A stretch of 38,436 nt of DNA from Saprospiraceae bacterium (GTDB taxonomy: Bacteria; Bacteroidota; Bacteroidia; Chitinophagales; Saprospiraceae), in assembly GCA_020630735.1 (NCBI GenBank), contig JAHDIP010000030.1, positions 1 to 38,436 on the forward strand, read 5' to 3'. Position 1 is the first letter of the stretch, and every line of letters begins with the position of its first letter. Position numbers and translations under genes: made by a program. Below, piece by piece: positions 8,611 to 16,572 of this stretch. The notes beneath the pieces were generated by a model. It worked only from the letters and a program-made list of their open reading frames with translations, made no database searches and was not told the DNA's origin.

Positions 8611-8712
8611 TATACAGAAACCAAAATGGTTTTTCGGATTGCCAAACAAAGCTACTGAAAATTAAACAATAGCTATCTATGATGATCCGAAAACAGAATA
8701 CCAGTAGGTATA
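8611..8712 (-). repeat. Intergenic repeat, copy A (reverse)
   Basis: 102 bp. On the minus strand it starts TATACCTACTGGTATTC (5' hairpin ATACC-TACT-GGTAT) and ends AAACCATTTTGGTTTCTGTATA in two halves (3' hairpin AAACCA-TTT-TGGTTT). Between them TTTTCGGAT pairs perfectly with ATCCGAAAA. It lies in the 464-bp gap between the divergent sensor-kinase duplicate and the PDZ-protein gene. The rest of that gap holds only a hairpin with TTGGTTAA/TTAACCAA arms (8530-8537 and 8551-8558) and no gene. Confidence 0.85.
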
Positions 8713-8790
8713 AATTTATTTGATCGAGTAACATTGAAAACATGATCTATTTTTTCGCCGTTACTTTTAACCAGCTAAACCTTCCTTACC

Positions 8791-10170
8791 ATGAAAAAAG
8801 TAAACGTTACTACAGTTAGTCTCAAAATTCTAGCCGCTTTTCTATTTCTTTTAAGTACGAATGTAGCTTTCGCTCAAGCGAATGAAAGACTTAAAAAGAA
8901 AATTATAATTTCCACTAAAATTACAGACAATAATGGAAATGAACAAATAGAAAAAATTATCAAAAAAGGTGCTGATGCAGAGAGTATCAATTTAGACGAA
9001 TTAATCGCAAGAACTCAACAAGATGAATTTGTTGATGTTATAGTTGAAGAAGCTGATAATCTTACCGCTCGTAGAGGAGACCTTGTTGGAGATATTGAGA
9101 TCGAAGAATACGTCGCTCCAATGGCAAGACGCTATAATGTTGAACCTACTTTCGAAGAAAGTGATAAAGCCTTTTTAGGAGTTTTTTGTTCCATGCCTTC
9201 TGAGAAAGGGGTAAGTATTGTTAGTGTAATCAAAAATAGTGGCGCTAGCAAAGCAGGACTTTTAGGCAATGATGTGATTACGCATATCAACGAAGCTAAA
9301 GTACATTCTCATGCAGAATTGGTTGCAGTATTGCAAAACTACAAAGCAGGCGATGAAGTAACTGTACGTTTCTTGCGAAATACATCTGCTCAACAAGTGC
9401 AAGCAACATTGACTTCTCCAATCATTAATAATCGTCATTCTAATTATGGATTTAGTCGTTGTACAACTCCAAGTAGAACGATAGAAGTACCTCAGAAGCC
9501 TCAACTTGGTGTTTATATTGATGATAATGCTCGTGGAGTATTGGTGACTGAATTAATAGAAAACTCAGCAGCTCAAAAGGCTGGTTTAGTAGAAAACGAT
9601 ATCATTTACAAAGTCGACAATAATGATGTTACAACAGCAAATCAGTTAATAGATTTGATGAAAGAATATAGCGTTGGTGACGAAATAAAAGTTCGTTTAT
9701 ATAGAGCCGACAAAAAAGAAAAATTTAATGTAGTACTTGGTGCTGCTCCTGTTAAAGATTGGAAAATCGGCGGTTGCGGATTACAGTCTCAACCAAAAGA
9801 GCAATACCAATTGAGAAGGCGAGTAATCCTTATAGATAAAGAACCTGAATTAGATATTAATGCTCTTACTGAATCGTTAGTAGAAGAAAATATTAATACT
9901 GAATTAGAGTTTAAGCGATTTGAGTTATTTCCAAATCCAACGAATGGTTTATTAACAGTGAAGTTTTCAACATCAAATGAAATGCCATTAAGAGTAGCGA
10001 TTTTGGATGTAGCTGGTAAAGAAATTTTTAGCGAAGATGTTGTGCAATCTACAATGGTTTACGAACGACAAATTGATTTGACAAGTAATACACCAGGTAT
10101 TTATATTTTAAAAATCACACAAGACAAAAAAGTATTTACTGAAAAAATAATTTATTCTAATCAAGACTAA
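8791..10170 (+). CDS. Exported two-PDZ protein with T9SS sorting domain
   Basis: 459 aa. A signal peptide ends at about Ala28 (NVAFA-QA). PDZ domain 1 spans about 128-205 (FLGVFC...GASKAGLLGNDVITHIN) and PDZ 2 about 238-317 (QLGVYI...AAQKAGLVENDIIYKVD). From 378 to the end there is a type A T9SS sorting domain: FELFPNPTNG, VAILDVAGKEIF, PGIYILKITQDKKVFTEKII. The protein should cross the inner membrane by Sec and be delivered to the surface or medium by T9SS. The PDZ arrangement recalls HtrA-type proteases, but there is no protease domain, so a peptide-binding or scaffolding role is inferred. It is transcribed divergently from the two-component system. Followed by a terminator. Confidence 0.88.
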   Translation: MKKVNVTTVSLKILAAFLFLLSTNVAFAQANERLKKKIIISTKITDNNGNEQIEKIIKKGADAESINLDELIARTQQDEFVDVIVEEADNLTARRGDLVGDIEIEEYVAPMARRYNVEPTFEESDKAFLGVFCSMPSEKGVSIVSVIKNSGASKAGLLGNDVITHINEAKVHSHAELVAVLQNYKAGDEVTVRFLRNTSAQQVQATLTSPIINNRHSNYGFSRCTTPSRTIEVPQKPQLGVYIDDNARGVLVTELIENSAAQKAGLVENDIIYKVDNNDVTTANQLIDLMKEYSVGDEIKVRLYRADKKEKFNVVLGAAPVKDWKIGGCGLQSQPKEQYQLRRRVILIDKEPELDINALTESLVEENINTELEFKRFELFPNPTNGLLTVKFSTSNEMPLRVAILDVAGKEIFSEDVVQSTMVYERQIDLTSNTPGIYILKITQDKKVFTEKIIYSNQD

Positions 10171-10199
10171 TATTGAATTAAGACGCCATAATAAATAGA

Positions 10200-10235
10200 A
10201 AAAGGCTTTTTTGTCAATTGATGAAAAAGCCTTTT
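10200..10235. terminator. Bidirectional terminator between convergent genes
   Basis: Arms 10200-10211 (AAAAGGCTTTTT) and 10224-10235 (AAAAAGCCTTTT) form a 12-bp stem with a 12-nt loop, with A/T runs on both sides. It sits between the PDZ-protein gene (plus) and the convergent hypothetical gene (minus, stop at 10242), and can serve both. Confidence 0.8.
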
Positions 10236-10241
10236 CTTATA

Positions 10242-11072
10242 TTATTTTTTGCCTTTCAAAGATGGGATATTATTGAAGTTAATGCGTGGTGTTTTGTTTT
10301 TTACTTCCGAATAAATACCAAGTCGTAAGGTAATCATAAAATTGAGTAATTCGTCTTGTTGTTCTCTAAGGTACTTATCCTGTTCGTCAATTTTGGTCAT
10401 GGCTGCTTGAAGCTTTTTTCGTTCTTCTTCAGCAATATCTATTTTGACTTGTTCCCTACCCAAATCAAGTATTTTCTTTTCTATTTTTACAAAGGGATAA
10501 AGCTCTTTGTTTTTTAGAGCGATTTGCTCTGCTAGTGATTTGCCAGGGTTCATATCTTGACTCTTTCTAGCAAAAATAACATCGACAATATCTGCTAATT
10601 GTGCATTAAGACCAAGGTCTTCGTACAATTCATTATTGCGGAGAATACTGGTGATAATAATTTTTTCTAACCAGTTTTTTCTATCCTTATCAATACCTTC
10701 AGCGAGTTGAAGTACAAAAAATGTTTCATCACTTTTAGTAGCACTAAGTACTGTTTGCTTTACAGAATAAAACGTAATAAGAATGTTTCCTTTGATGACC
10801 TCATTTATGATAGCGTAATAGATCACCTGTTCAAAATATTCTTGCCAAGCATCAAAGATGGACCACTTTTGAGGAACAAAATCATAGCTAGGTAAGTTGC
10901 CTAGTGAAGCGACACTGATGGGATAGGAGAGATCGAAATCTTCAGCACCAACAAGTACCAATTGTTGAAGTCTACTTTTGGTCGTTTTACCTACTTCTCT
11001 ACCAAAAACAACAAAAGGACTCACCGTTTCTTCCGAAGGAATATCAATAATTTTTACGCTTATATCTTTCAT
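10242..11072 (-). CDS. Hypothetical protein with C-terminal coiled coil
   Basis: 276 aa, not recognised. No signal peptide or membrane segment, so probably cytoplasmic. An N-terminal alpha/beta-looking region (1-130, with IIDIPSEE and VVFGREVGKTT) is followed by a charged helical region. A likely coiled coil lies at about 205-250, rich in Glu, Lys and Gln, with EEERKKLQAAMTKIDEQ. The tail is basic (SLKGKK). Start is the ATG at 11072. It faces the PDZ gene tail to tail, and repeat copy B lies 81 bp upstream. The frame is long, has no competing frame and uses codons like its neighbours, so it is likely real. No function can be assigned from the sequence. Confidence 0.7.
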   Translation of the reverse strand: MKDISVKIIDIPSEETVSPFVVFGREVGKTTKSRLQQLVLVGAEDFDLSYPISVASLGNLPSYDFVPQKWSIFDAWQEYFEQVIYYAIINEVIKGNILITFYSVKQTVLSATKSDETFFVLQLAEGIDKDRKNWLEKIIITSILRNNELYEDLGLNAQLADIVDVIFARKSQDMNPGKSLAEQIALKNKELYPFVKIEKKILDLGREQVKIDIAEEERKKLQAAMTKIDEQDKYLREQQDELLNFMITLRLGIYSEVKNKTPRINFNNIPSLKGKK

Positions 11073-11153
11073 TGAATAAATATTACTTTCCTAGGTATTA
11101 ATAGTCAGTCAAAATAAAAATGAAAAGCTCAAGCGTATCCTTTGTGCATTTTA

Positions 11154-11258
11154 TATACCTACTAGTATTCAGTTTAAGGATCATCATTCGTAGCTATCCA
11201 TTAATTCTCAGTAGCTTTAATTGATTGATAATCCCAAAACTACTTTGGTTTCAGTATA
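11154..11258 (+). repeat. Intergenic repeat, copy B (forward)
   Basis: 105 bp, TATACCTACTAGTATTCAG at the 5' end and CTTTGGTTTCAGTATA at the 3' end. Aligned by eye without gaps it matches copy D at 87 of 105 positions. It begins 82 bp upstream of the hypothetical gene's start and ends 24 bp past the stop codon of the acyl-CoA ligase gene, where I see no separate terminator; its 3' hairpin could serve as one (inference). Confidence 0.9.
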
Positions 11259-11282
11259 ATGCATTCAAATTAAAGCATATGC

Positions 11283-12956
11283 TCATTTTTTCTTAGCTTC
11301 ATCTCGTAGCTTTCGGCGTAAGATTTTACCTACATTAGTTTTCGGCAGTTCATCTCTAAATTCTACTTCTTTGGGAACTTTATATCCTGTCAGATGTTCT
11401 CTCGAAAACTGAATGAGTTCATCTGCTTTCAGAGACTTATCTTTTTTCACCACAAAGATTTTGACCACTTCACCAGATTTCTCGTGTGGGATACCTACTG
11501 CCGCTACTTCCAGCACTTTTTCGTGCATAGCGATCACATCTTCGATCTCATTTGGATACACATTAAATCCAGATACCAAAATCATATCCTTCTTTCGATC
11601 TACAATTTGGAAAAAACCATCTTCAGACATTTTACCGATATCACCAGTACATAGCCAACCATCTACAATGGTTTCACTTGTAGCATCAGGACGATTATAG
11701 TAGCCTTTCATTACCTGAGGTCCTTTTATCTGAATCTCGCCTACTTCACCCGGAGCAACAGGATTTCTTGCTTCATCAACAATACGCATATCGGTCGAAG
11801 GAATAGGAATACCGATTGTACCTAAGCGACCAGTTCCATCTATTGGATTAACAGAAGCCACGGGCGAAGATTCTGTCATGCCAAAACCTTCTGCTAAGTA
11901 ACAGCCTGTTACTTTTTGCCAACGCTCGGCTACAGCTCGTTGTACAGCCATACCTCCACCTACAGTAGCTTTCAAGGTGCTAAAGTCTAATTTTTCGAAA
12001 TCTTTATGATTAAGTAAAGCATTAAATAAAGTATTAACACCAGTCATTAAGGTAATCTTATTCTTTTTAAAGGCATCAATCACAGTTGGTAAATCACGAG
12101 GGTTTACGATTAAAACAGTAGTTGTACCTATACTCATAAAGGCCAAACAATTAACCGAAAAAGCAAAAATATGATACATCGGTAGTGGCGATAATGCTAC
12201 TTCCTCTGCTTCTTTAAGATTAGGCATCAAGATAGAGCGTACCTGTTCCATATTGGCTACGAGGTTGCGATTCGTCAACATAGCACCCTTAGCAACGCCA
12301 GTTGTACCTCCTGTGTATTGAAGCAAAATAGTATCATCAGCCGCACCTTGATGAAGGGTAAGTGAAAACTTTTTACCCTGACTTAACGCTTCTTTAAAAG
12401 ACACCGTATTAGGAATCGAATATTTAGGAACGAGTCTTTTGACATGGCGTACTACTAAATTTACCATTCTCCCTTTTACGGTACCTAGCAATTCACCAAG
12501 ACTGGTAACAATAGTTGTTTTGATGGGAACATCTCCCAAAATTTGTTCAAGATTAGCTGCATAGTTTTCAGAAATAACAACAGCTTTTACACCAGCATCT
12601 GTAAATTGATGTTTCATCTCTCTTGGTGTGTACAATGGATTGGTATTGACAATGATCAATCCTGCTCGCAAGGCACCAAATAAAGCAATAGGATATTGCA
12701 AAAGATTAGGCATCATCAATGCAATTTTGTCGCCAGCCTCTAAACCTCTTGATTGCAAATAAGCTCCAAATTGTGTAGAATATTTATCTAATTCTGCAAA
12801 GGTTATTCCCTTACCCATGCAGATGAACGCTGTTTTATGTTTGTATTTTTTAAACGTTTCCTCTATCATATCTACCAAAGAGGTATAGGCATCAGCATTA
12901 ATATTTGCAGGAATGCCATTCGAATATAGTTTTAGCCAAGGTCGTTGTTCCGCCAT
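11283..12956 (-). CDS. fadD: Long-chain fatty-acid-CoA ligase
   Basis: About 557 aa from the ATG at 12956. ANL-superfamily adenylating enzyme: P-loop-like YTGGTTGVAKGA, GFGMTESSP, then TGDIGKMSEDGFFQIVDRKKD and ILVSGFNVYPNEIE, the signature of fatty acyl-CoA synthetases, and a C-terminal PKTNVGKILRRKLR with the catalytic Lys. It activates long-chain fatty acids with ATP and CoA for beta-oxidation or lipid synthesis. The frame stays open to 13007, but I prefer the ATG at 12956: MAEQRPWLKLYSNGIPANIN matches the usual FadD N-terminus (PWLK.Y..G.PA.I), and the extra 17 codons run into repeat copy C. The gene is bracketed by repeat copies B and C in opposite orientation. Confidence 0.92.
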   Translation of the reverse strand: MAEQRPWLKLYSNGIPANINADAYTSLVDMIEETFKKYKHKTAFICMGKGITFAELDKYSTQFGAYLQSRGLEAGDKIALMMPNLLQYPIALFGALRAGLIIVNTNPLYTPREMKHQFTDAGVKAVVISENYAANLEQILGDVPIKTTIVTSLGELLGTVKGRMVNLVVRHVKRLVPKYSIPNTVSFKEALSQGKKFSLTLHQGAADDTILLQYTGGTTGVAKGAMLTNRNLVANMEQVRSILMPNLKEAEEVALSPLPMYHIFAFSVNCLAFMSIGTTTVLIVNPRDLPTVIDAFKKNKITLMTGVNTLFNALLNHKDFEKLDFSTLKATVGGGMAVQRAVAERWQKVTGCYLAEGFGMTESSPVASVNPIDGTGRLGTIGIPIPSTDMRIVDEARNPVAPGEVGEIQIKGPQVMKGYYNRPDATSETIVDGWLCTGDIGKMSEDGFFQIVDRKKDMILVSGFNVYPNEIEDVIAMHEKVLEVAAVGIPHEKSGEVVKIFVVKKDKSLKADELIQFSREHLTGYKVPKEVEFRDELPKTNVGKILRRKLRDEAKKK

Positions 12957-12984
12957 TATTTTATCTAATTGATATTGAAAAATG

Positions 12985-13091
12985 TATACTGAAAACTTAA
13001 ACGGCAATCTGAATTGCCAATAGTTATAAGGTCTTGAAGATTAAACGATTATCAATAATAATGAACATTTAACCGAATACCGGTAGGTATA
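12985..13091 (-). repeat. Intergenic repeat, copy C (reverse, divergent)
   Basis: 107 bp. On the minus strand it starts TATACCTACCGGTATTC (hairpin ATACC-TACC-GGTAT) and ends TTTTCAGTATA. The middle differs from the other copies and carries its own hairpin GGCAAT-TCAG-ATTGCC. It lies 28 bp upstream of the chosen fadD start and also in the leader side of rpsA. Confidence 0.75.
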
Positions 13092-13277
13092 TTTCTTTGG
13101 ATTTTACGGATTTCTAGGTATAAATGTTTGAATTTTGGTCGATCTAATCGGTTTACAATTAATCTAAAACCCCTTTGAGGGCTTAATATATTAATATTTT
13201 GTGAGATTTTTAATGATAAAAAGGTGTAAAGTGCTAATTTTCAATGAATTTAGCTTTTTTTATAGGTAAAAAAAGTG

Positions 13278-13285
13278 TACTTTTG
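13278..13285 (+). promoter_or_regulatory. Bacteroidota -7 element for rpsA
   Basis: TACTTTTG fits the Bacteroidota -7 consensus TAnnTTTG and lies 65 bp upstream of the rpsA start codon. I do not see a clear TTG -33 element at the right spacing. The rest of the gap between fadD and rpsA (12957-13349) holds repeat copy C and a small CCCTTTGAGGG hairpin (13171-13181), no gene. Confidence 0.55.
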
Positions 13286-13349
13286 CACCGCTAAATTTAG
13301 ACTGGTAAAAAAGTCTATTATTTCTTAACCTTTAAAATGGGATTCTTTA

Positions 13350-15728
13350 ATGTTGAACGACGAGAATCTAGAAAAAGAAGAGTCAAATCAGGAAACTCCT
13401 GAGCACACTAGTGCCACAGCGGTTGACTCTGCCAAAAAGGAAGATGTTCAAGTTGCCGCTCAAGTTACGGCTCATGATGATTTTGATTGGGACTTAGGTA
13501 ACGACAAACATGCACTTCCTTACACAGAAGATCAAGTAGCTAAATACTTGAAAGAATACGAAGGAACGTTAACTTCTGTAATCGAAAACGAAATTGTCAC
13601 TAGTACAGTATCTGCTATCTCGGCTAGAGATGTAATACTTGACATTAATTACAAATCTGATGGCTTAATTCCAATTTCGGAATTCAGAGACACGCCTGAC
13701 CTTAAGGTTGGTGACAAGATCGATGTCTATGTAGAAAAGCAGGAAGATGAAAGAGGTCAATTGGTATTATCTCGACGTAAAGCGAAGCTTTTACGTGCTT
13801 GGGAAAGTATCGTAGACTCTTACGAAAATGGAACTGTAATAAAAGGTACCGTTATCAGCAAAACGAAAGGTGGTCTTATTGTAGATGCCAATGGTTTGGA
13901 AACGTTCTTACCTGGTTCACAAATTGATATCAAACCTATCATCGATTATGATGCATATGTTGGTAAGACAATGGAGTTTAAAGTAGTGAAAATCAATGAG
14001 CAAATTAAGAATGCTGTTGTTTCTCACAAAGCACTTATAGAAAGTGATCTTGCTGAACAACGTGAAGCTATTATTGCTAGCCTTGAAAAAGGACAAGTAC
14101 TTGAAGGTTTAGTGAAAAACATTACAGACTTCGGTGCATTCCTTGATCTTGGTGGTGTAGATGGACTATTGTATATCACAGATATTTCTTGGGGACGTAT
14201 TTCTCACCCAAGTGAAATATTAGCATTAAATCAGAAAATCAATGTTGTTGTTCTTGATTTTGATGAGAACAAGAAACGTATTTCTTTAGGTCTTAAACAA
14301 TTACAACCACATCCGTGGGAAGTATTGGATGCAGAGATTAAAGAAGGTTCTGACGTAAAAGGTAAAGTTGTCAATATCGAAGACTACGGTGCATTCCTAG
14401 AAATTATGCCTGGTGTTGAAGGTCTTGTTCACGTTTCAGAGGTTACTTGGAGTAACCAACCTGTAAATGCACGTGAATTCTTCAAACTTGGTCAAGAGTA
14501 TGATGCAAAAGTTGTTACTATAGATCGTGATGATCGTAAGATGTCTTTAAGTATCAAACAACTTTCTAAAGACCCTTGGAGTGAAATAGAAACGATCTTC
14601 CCTCTAAATAGTCGCCATACAGGTGATGTTAAAAACTTAACACCTTATGGTGTATTTGTTGAATTGAAAGAAGGAATTGGTGGCATGGTTCACATTTCTG
14701 ACCTTTCTTGGACAAAGCGTTTTTCTCACCCATCTGAGTTTACTAAAGTAGGTAACGACATCGAAGTTGTTATTCTAGATATAGATAAGAATAGCCGTAA
14801 GCTTTCATTAGGACACAAGCAGATTGAAGAGAATCCTTGGGATACATTCGAAAACGTATTCCCTATTGGCTCTTATCACCAAGCTACAATTGTTCGTCGT
14901 GATGATAGAGGTGCTATTGTTCAGTTACCATATGGTCTTGAAGCATTTGCTCCAATCAAACACATCCGAAAAGAAGATGGTCAATTGGCAAATGTTGAAG
15001 AAGAGTTAACTGTAAAAGTAATCGAATTTAATAGAGATGATAAGCGTATCTTAGTTTCTCACTTACGTTACTTAGACGACATCAGAAAAGAAGCTGATGA
15101 AGCTATACGTAAAGAGAAAGGCGAAGCACGCGAAACAACTCGTAAGCAAGTTAAAAAGACACAGTCTAAAGTTGAAAGAGCAACTCTTGGTGATTTAGGC
15201 GTCTTTTCTGGTTTAAATTTGGCTGATGACAAAACGGCTAAAGCAGAAGCTCCTAAAGTAGAAACACCGAAGGAAGAGCCTAAAGCTGAAGCACAGAAGG
15301 AAGAAACAGCTCCAGAGGTTGTTGCTGAAGCAAAAGTTGAAGCAAAAGCTTCTGAAGAAGCTCCTGCTCCTCCTGTTGTAGAAGAAGAGATTGAGGAAAT
15401 CGAAGAGATTGAGGAGTTAGATTTGGACTTAGATGATACACCTGCAGCTGCTGTAGCTACAGAGGCACCTTCTGCTAGTGATGATCTTAAGAAAATCGAA
15501 GGGGTTGGACCAAAGATAGAGCAATTGCTTAAAGATGCTGGTATTCATACTTGGGCTAAACTTGCTGAAACAGCTCCTGAAGCTATTAAAGAAGTGTTGG
15601 TTGCTGCTGGTAGTCGTTACCAAATGCATGATCCTACTACTTGGCCTGAGCAAGCTGAAATGGCTGCTAAAGGCGACTGGGATGCACTAAAGAAATGGCA
15701 AGATGAGCTAGATGGTGGTCGTGCTTAA
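13350..15728 (+). CDS. rpsA: Ribosomal protein S1 with C-terminal helix-hairpin-helix extension
   Basis: 792 aa, longer than the usual 550-600 aa. Acidic N-terminus (1-65), then six S1 RNA-binding domains at about 70-145, 160-230, 247-317, 330-402, 415-490 and 500-578; clear ones are KGQVLEGLVKNITDFGAFL, GKVVNIEDYGAFLEI and HTGDVKNLTPYGVFVEL. A basic helix (about 590-620) is followed by an Ala/Pro/Glu-rich linker with a very acidic EEIEEIEEIEELDLDLDD run, and from about 711 a globular module with helix-hairpin-helix LKKIEGVGPKIEQLLKDAGI, then HTWAKLAE and WPEQAEMAAKGDWDALKKW. S1 brings mRNA to the 30S subunit, which matters in Bacteroidota because Shine-Dalgarno sequences are weak. The HhH module suggests additional nucleic-acid or protein binding (inference). 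Has its own promoter and terminator. Confidence 0.95.
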   Translation: MLNDENLEKEESNQETPEHTSATAVDSAKKEDVQVAAQVTAHDDFDWDLGNDKHALPYTEDQVAKYLKEYEGTLTSVIENEIVTSTVSAISARDVILDINYKSDGLIPISEFRDTPDLKVGDKIDVYVEKQEDERGQLVLSRRKAKLLRAWESIVDSYENGTVIKGTVISKTKGGLIVDANGLETFLPGSQIDIKPIIDYDAYVGKTMEFKVVKINEQIKNAVVSHKALIESDLAEQREAIIASLEKGQVLEGLVKNITDFGAFLDLGGVDGLLYITDISWGRISHPSEILALNQKINVVVLDFDENKKRISLGLKQLQPHPWEVLDAEIKEGSDVKGKVVNIEDYGAFLEIMPGVEGLVHVSEVTWSNQPVNAREFFKLGQEYDAKVVTIDRDDRKMSLSIKQLSKDPWSEIETIFPLNSRHTGDVKNLTPYGVFVELKEGIGGMVHISDLSWTKRFSHPSEFTKVGNDIEVVILDIDKNSRKLSLGHKQIEENPWDTFENVFPIGSYHQATIVRRDDRGAIVQLPYGLEAFAPIKHIRKEDGQLANVEEELTVKVIEFNRDDKRILVSHLRYLDDIRKEADEAIRKEKGEARETTRKQVKKTQSKVERATLGDLGVFSGLNLADDKTAKAEAPKVETPKEEPKAEAQKEETAPEVVAEAKVEAKASEEAPAPPVVEEEIEEIEEIEELDLDLDDTPAAAVATEAPSASDDLKKIEGVGPKIEQLLKDAGIHTWAKLAETAPEAIKEVLVAAGSRYQMHDPTTWPEQAEMAAKGDWDALKKWQDELDGGRA

Positions 15729-15770
15729 TTGAAATCGTGTTTAAATTTAGTTTTAACTAAATAGATATAA

Positions 15771-15804
15771 AAGCCCTAATCAGTTTTCTGATTGGGGCTT
15801 TTTT
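15771..15804 (+). terminator. rpsA terminator
   Basis: Arms 15771-15783 and 15788-15800 form a 13-bp stem (one G-U pair) with a TTTT loop and a T-run to 15804, 43 bp after the rpsA stop. I see nothing else convincing between here and the rhodanese gene. Confidence 0.9.
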
Positions 15805-16045
15805 GTGCCCACCTCTTGCCGGTCTATTGGTGTTTAGTAACACTCAATTAATAAGTTATTGATTTGCAATAGGAATTTTGTTTTCAGTCGAGGCATTTTT
15901 TTTAAGAATAGTCTAGCTATTGTTAAAAAAAATAACGAAGGATGAAGACAAAAGAACATCGGCAAATCGTTAAGTTATTATTTTAGCGTTACTTAGTTCC
16001 AAAATTATTATATTACGATTTAATTATACATTTAAATTGATTGAA

Positions 16046-16462
16046 ATGAAAAATGCGATCTACCTTTCTTTACTCTTTTTTTCTCTTACTTTTTTTGCTT
16101 GTCAGTCAGATTCATCGACAGGAACAAGTACAACAAGCCCTAATAAAACATTAGTCATAAAAGGAAAACTAGAACCAGCAACATTTAAACGGAAGTTAGC
16201 TGCGAGTCCTGATGCCTTACTTATAGATGTGCGTACTCCTCAAGAATTTGACCAAGGACACTTGGATAATGCACTGAATATAGATTATCATGGAGATGAT
16301 TTTGACCAAAAAATGGCAGCTTTAGATAAATCAAAACCTGTTTTTTTATATTGTAAAAGTGGTGGGAGAAGCGGTAAAACCTTTCATAAATTAAAGAAAA
16401 TGGGCTTCAAAGATGTATATGATATGAAAGGTGGTTATACAGCATGGTCAGAACTAAAATAG
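16046..16462 (+). CDS. Rhodanese-domain lipoprotein
   Basis: 138 aa from the ATG at 16046; a TTG three codons upstream (16037) is in frame but unnecessary. Signal peptide with lipobox LTFFAC (Cys19), then a Ser/Thr-rich spacer. The single rhodanese domain runs from about 45 to the end: LLIDVRTPQEFDQGHLDNALNID, active-site loop CKSGGRSG with the catalytic Cys, and KDVYDMKGGYTAW. It should be attached to a membrane on the periplasmic or outer side and handle sulfane sulfur or act in thiol chemistry; the substrate is not visible. It is followed by 110 bp and the carotenoid operon, but a functional link is not evident. Confidence 0.9.
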   Translation: MKNAIYLSLLFFSLTFFACQSDSSTGTSTTSPNKTLVIKGKLEPATFKRKLAASPDALLIDVRTPQEFDQGHLDNALNIDYHGDDFDQKMAALDKSKPVFLYCKSGGRSGKTFHKLKKMGFKDVYDMKGGYTAWSELK

Positions 16463-16537
16463 TTTTGTTTAATCTTTTTACATAAAAAGTTAAACAAAAT
16501 ATGAAATAGAATGTTATCTTGATGTCGTTTACTATAT

Positions 16538-16551
16538 TAGACTTAAGTCTA
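16538..16551. promoter_or_regulatory. 14-bp perfect palindrome upstream of crtI, possible operator
   Basis: TAGACTTAAGTCTA is a perfect palindrome ending 21 bp before the crtI TTG start codon and in the only gap (110 bp) ahead of the crt operon. Position and symmetry fit an operator for a dimeric regulator of pigment synthesis, or an mRNA hairpin near the start codon. No regulator gene lies beside it. Confidence 0.4.
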
Positions 16552-16572
16552 TAATTCTTAAAAAAACAAACG

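Noticed and set aside
16460-16467. TAGTTTTG as a promoter for the crt operon
   Set aside because: It fits TAnnTTTG but overlaps the rhodanese stop codon and has no TTG at a suitable distance; such matches are common in AT-rich DNA.
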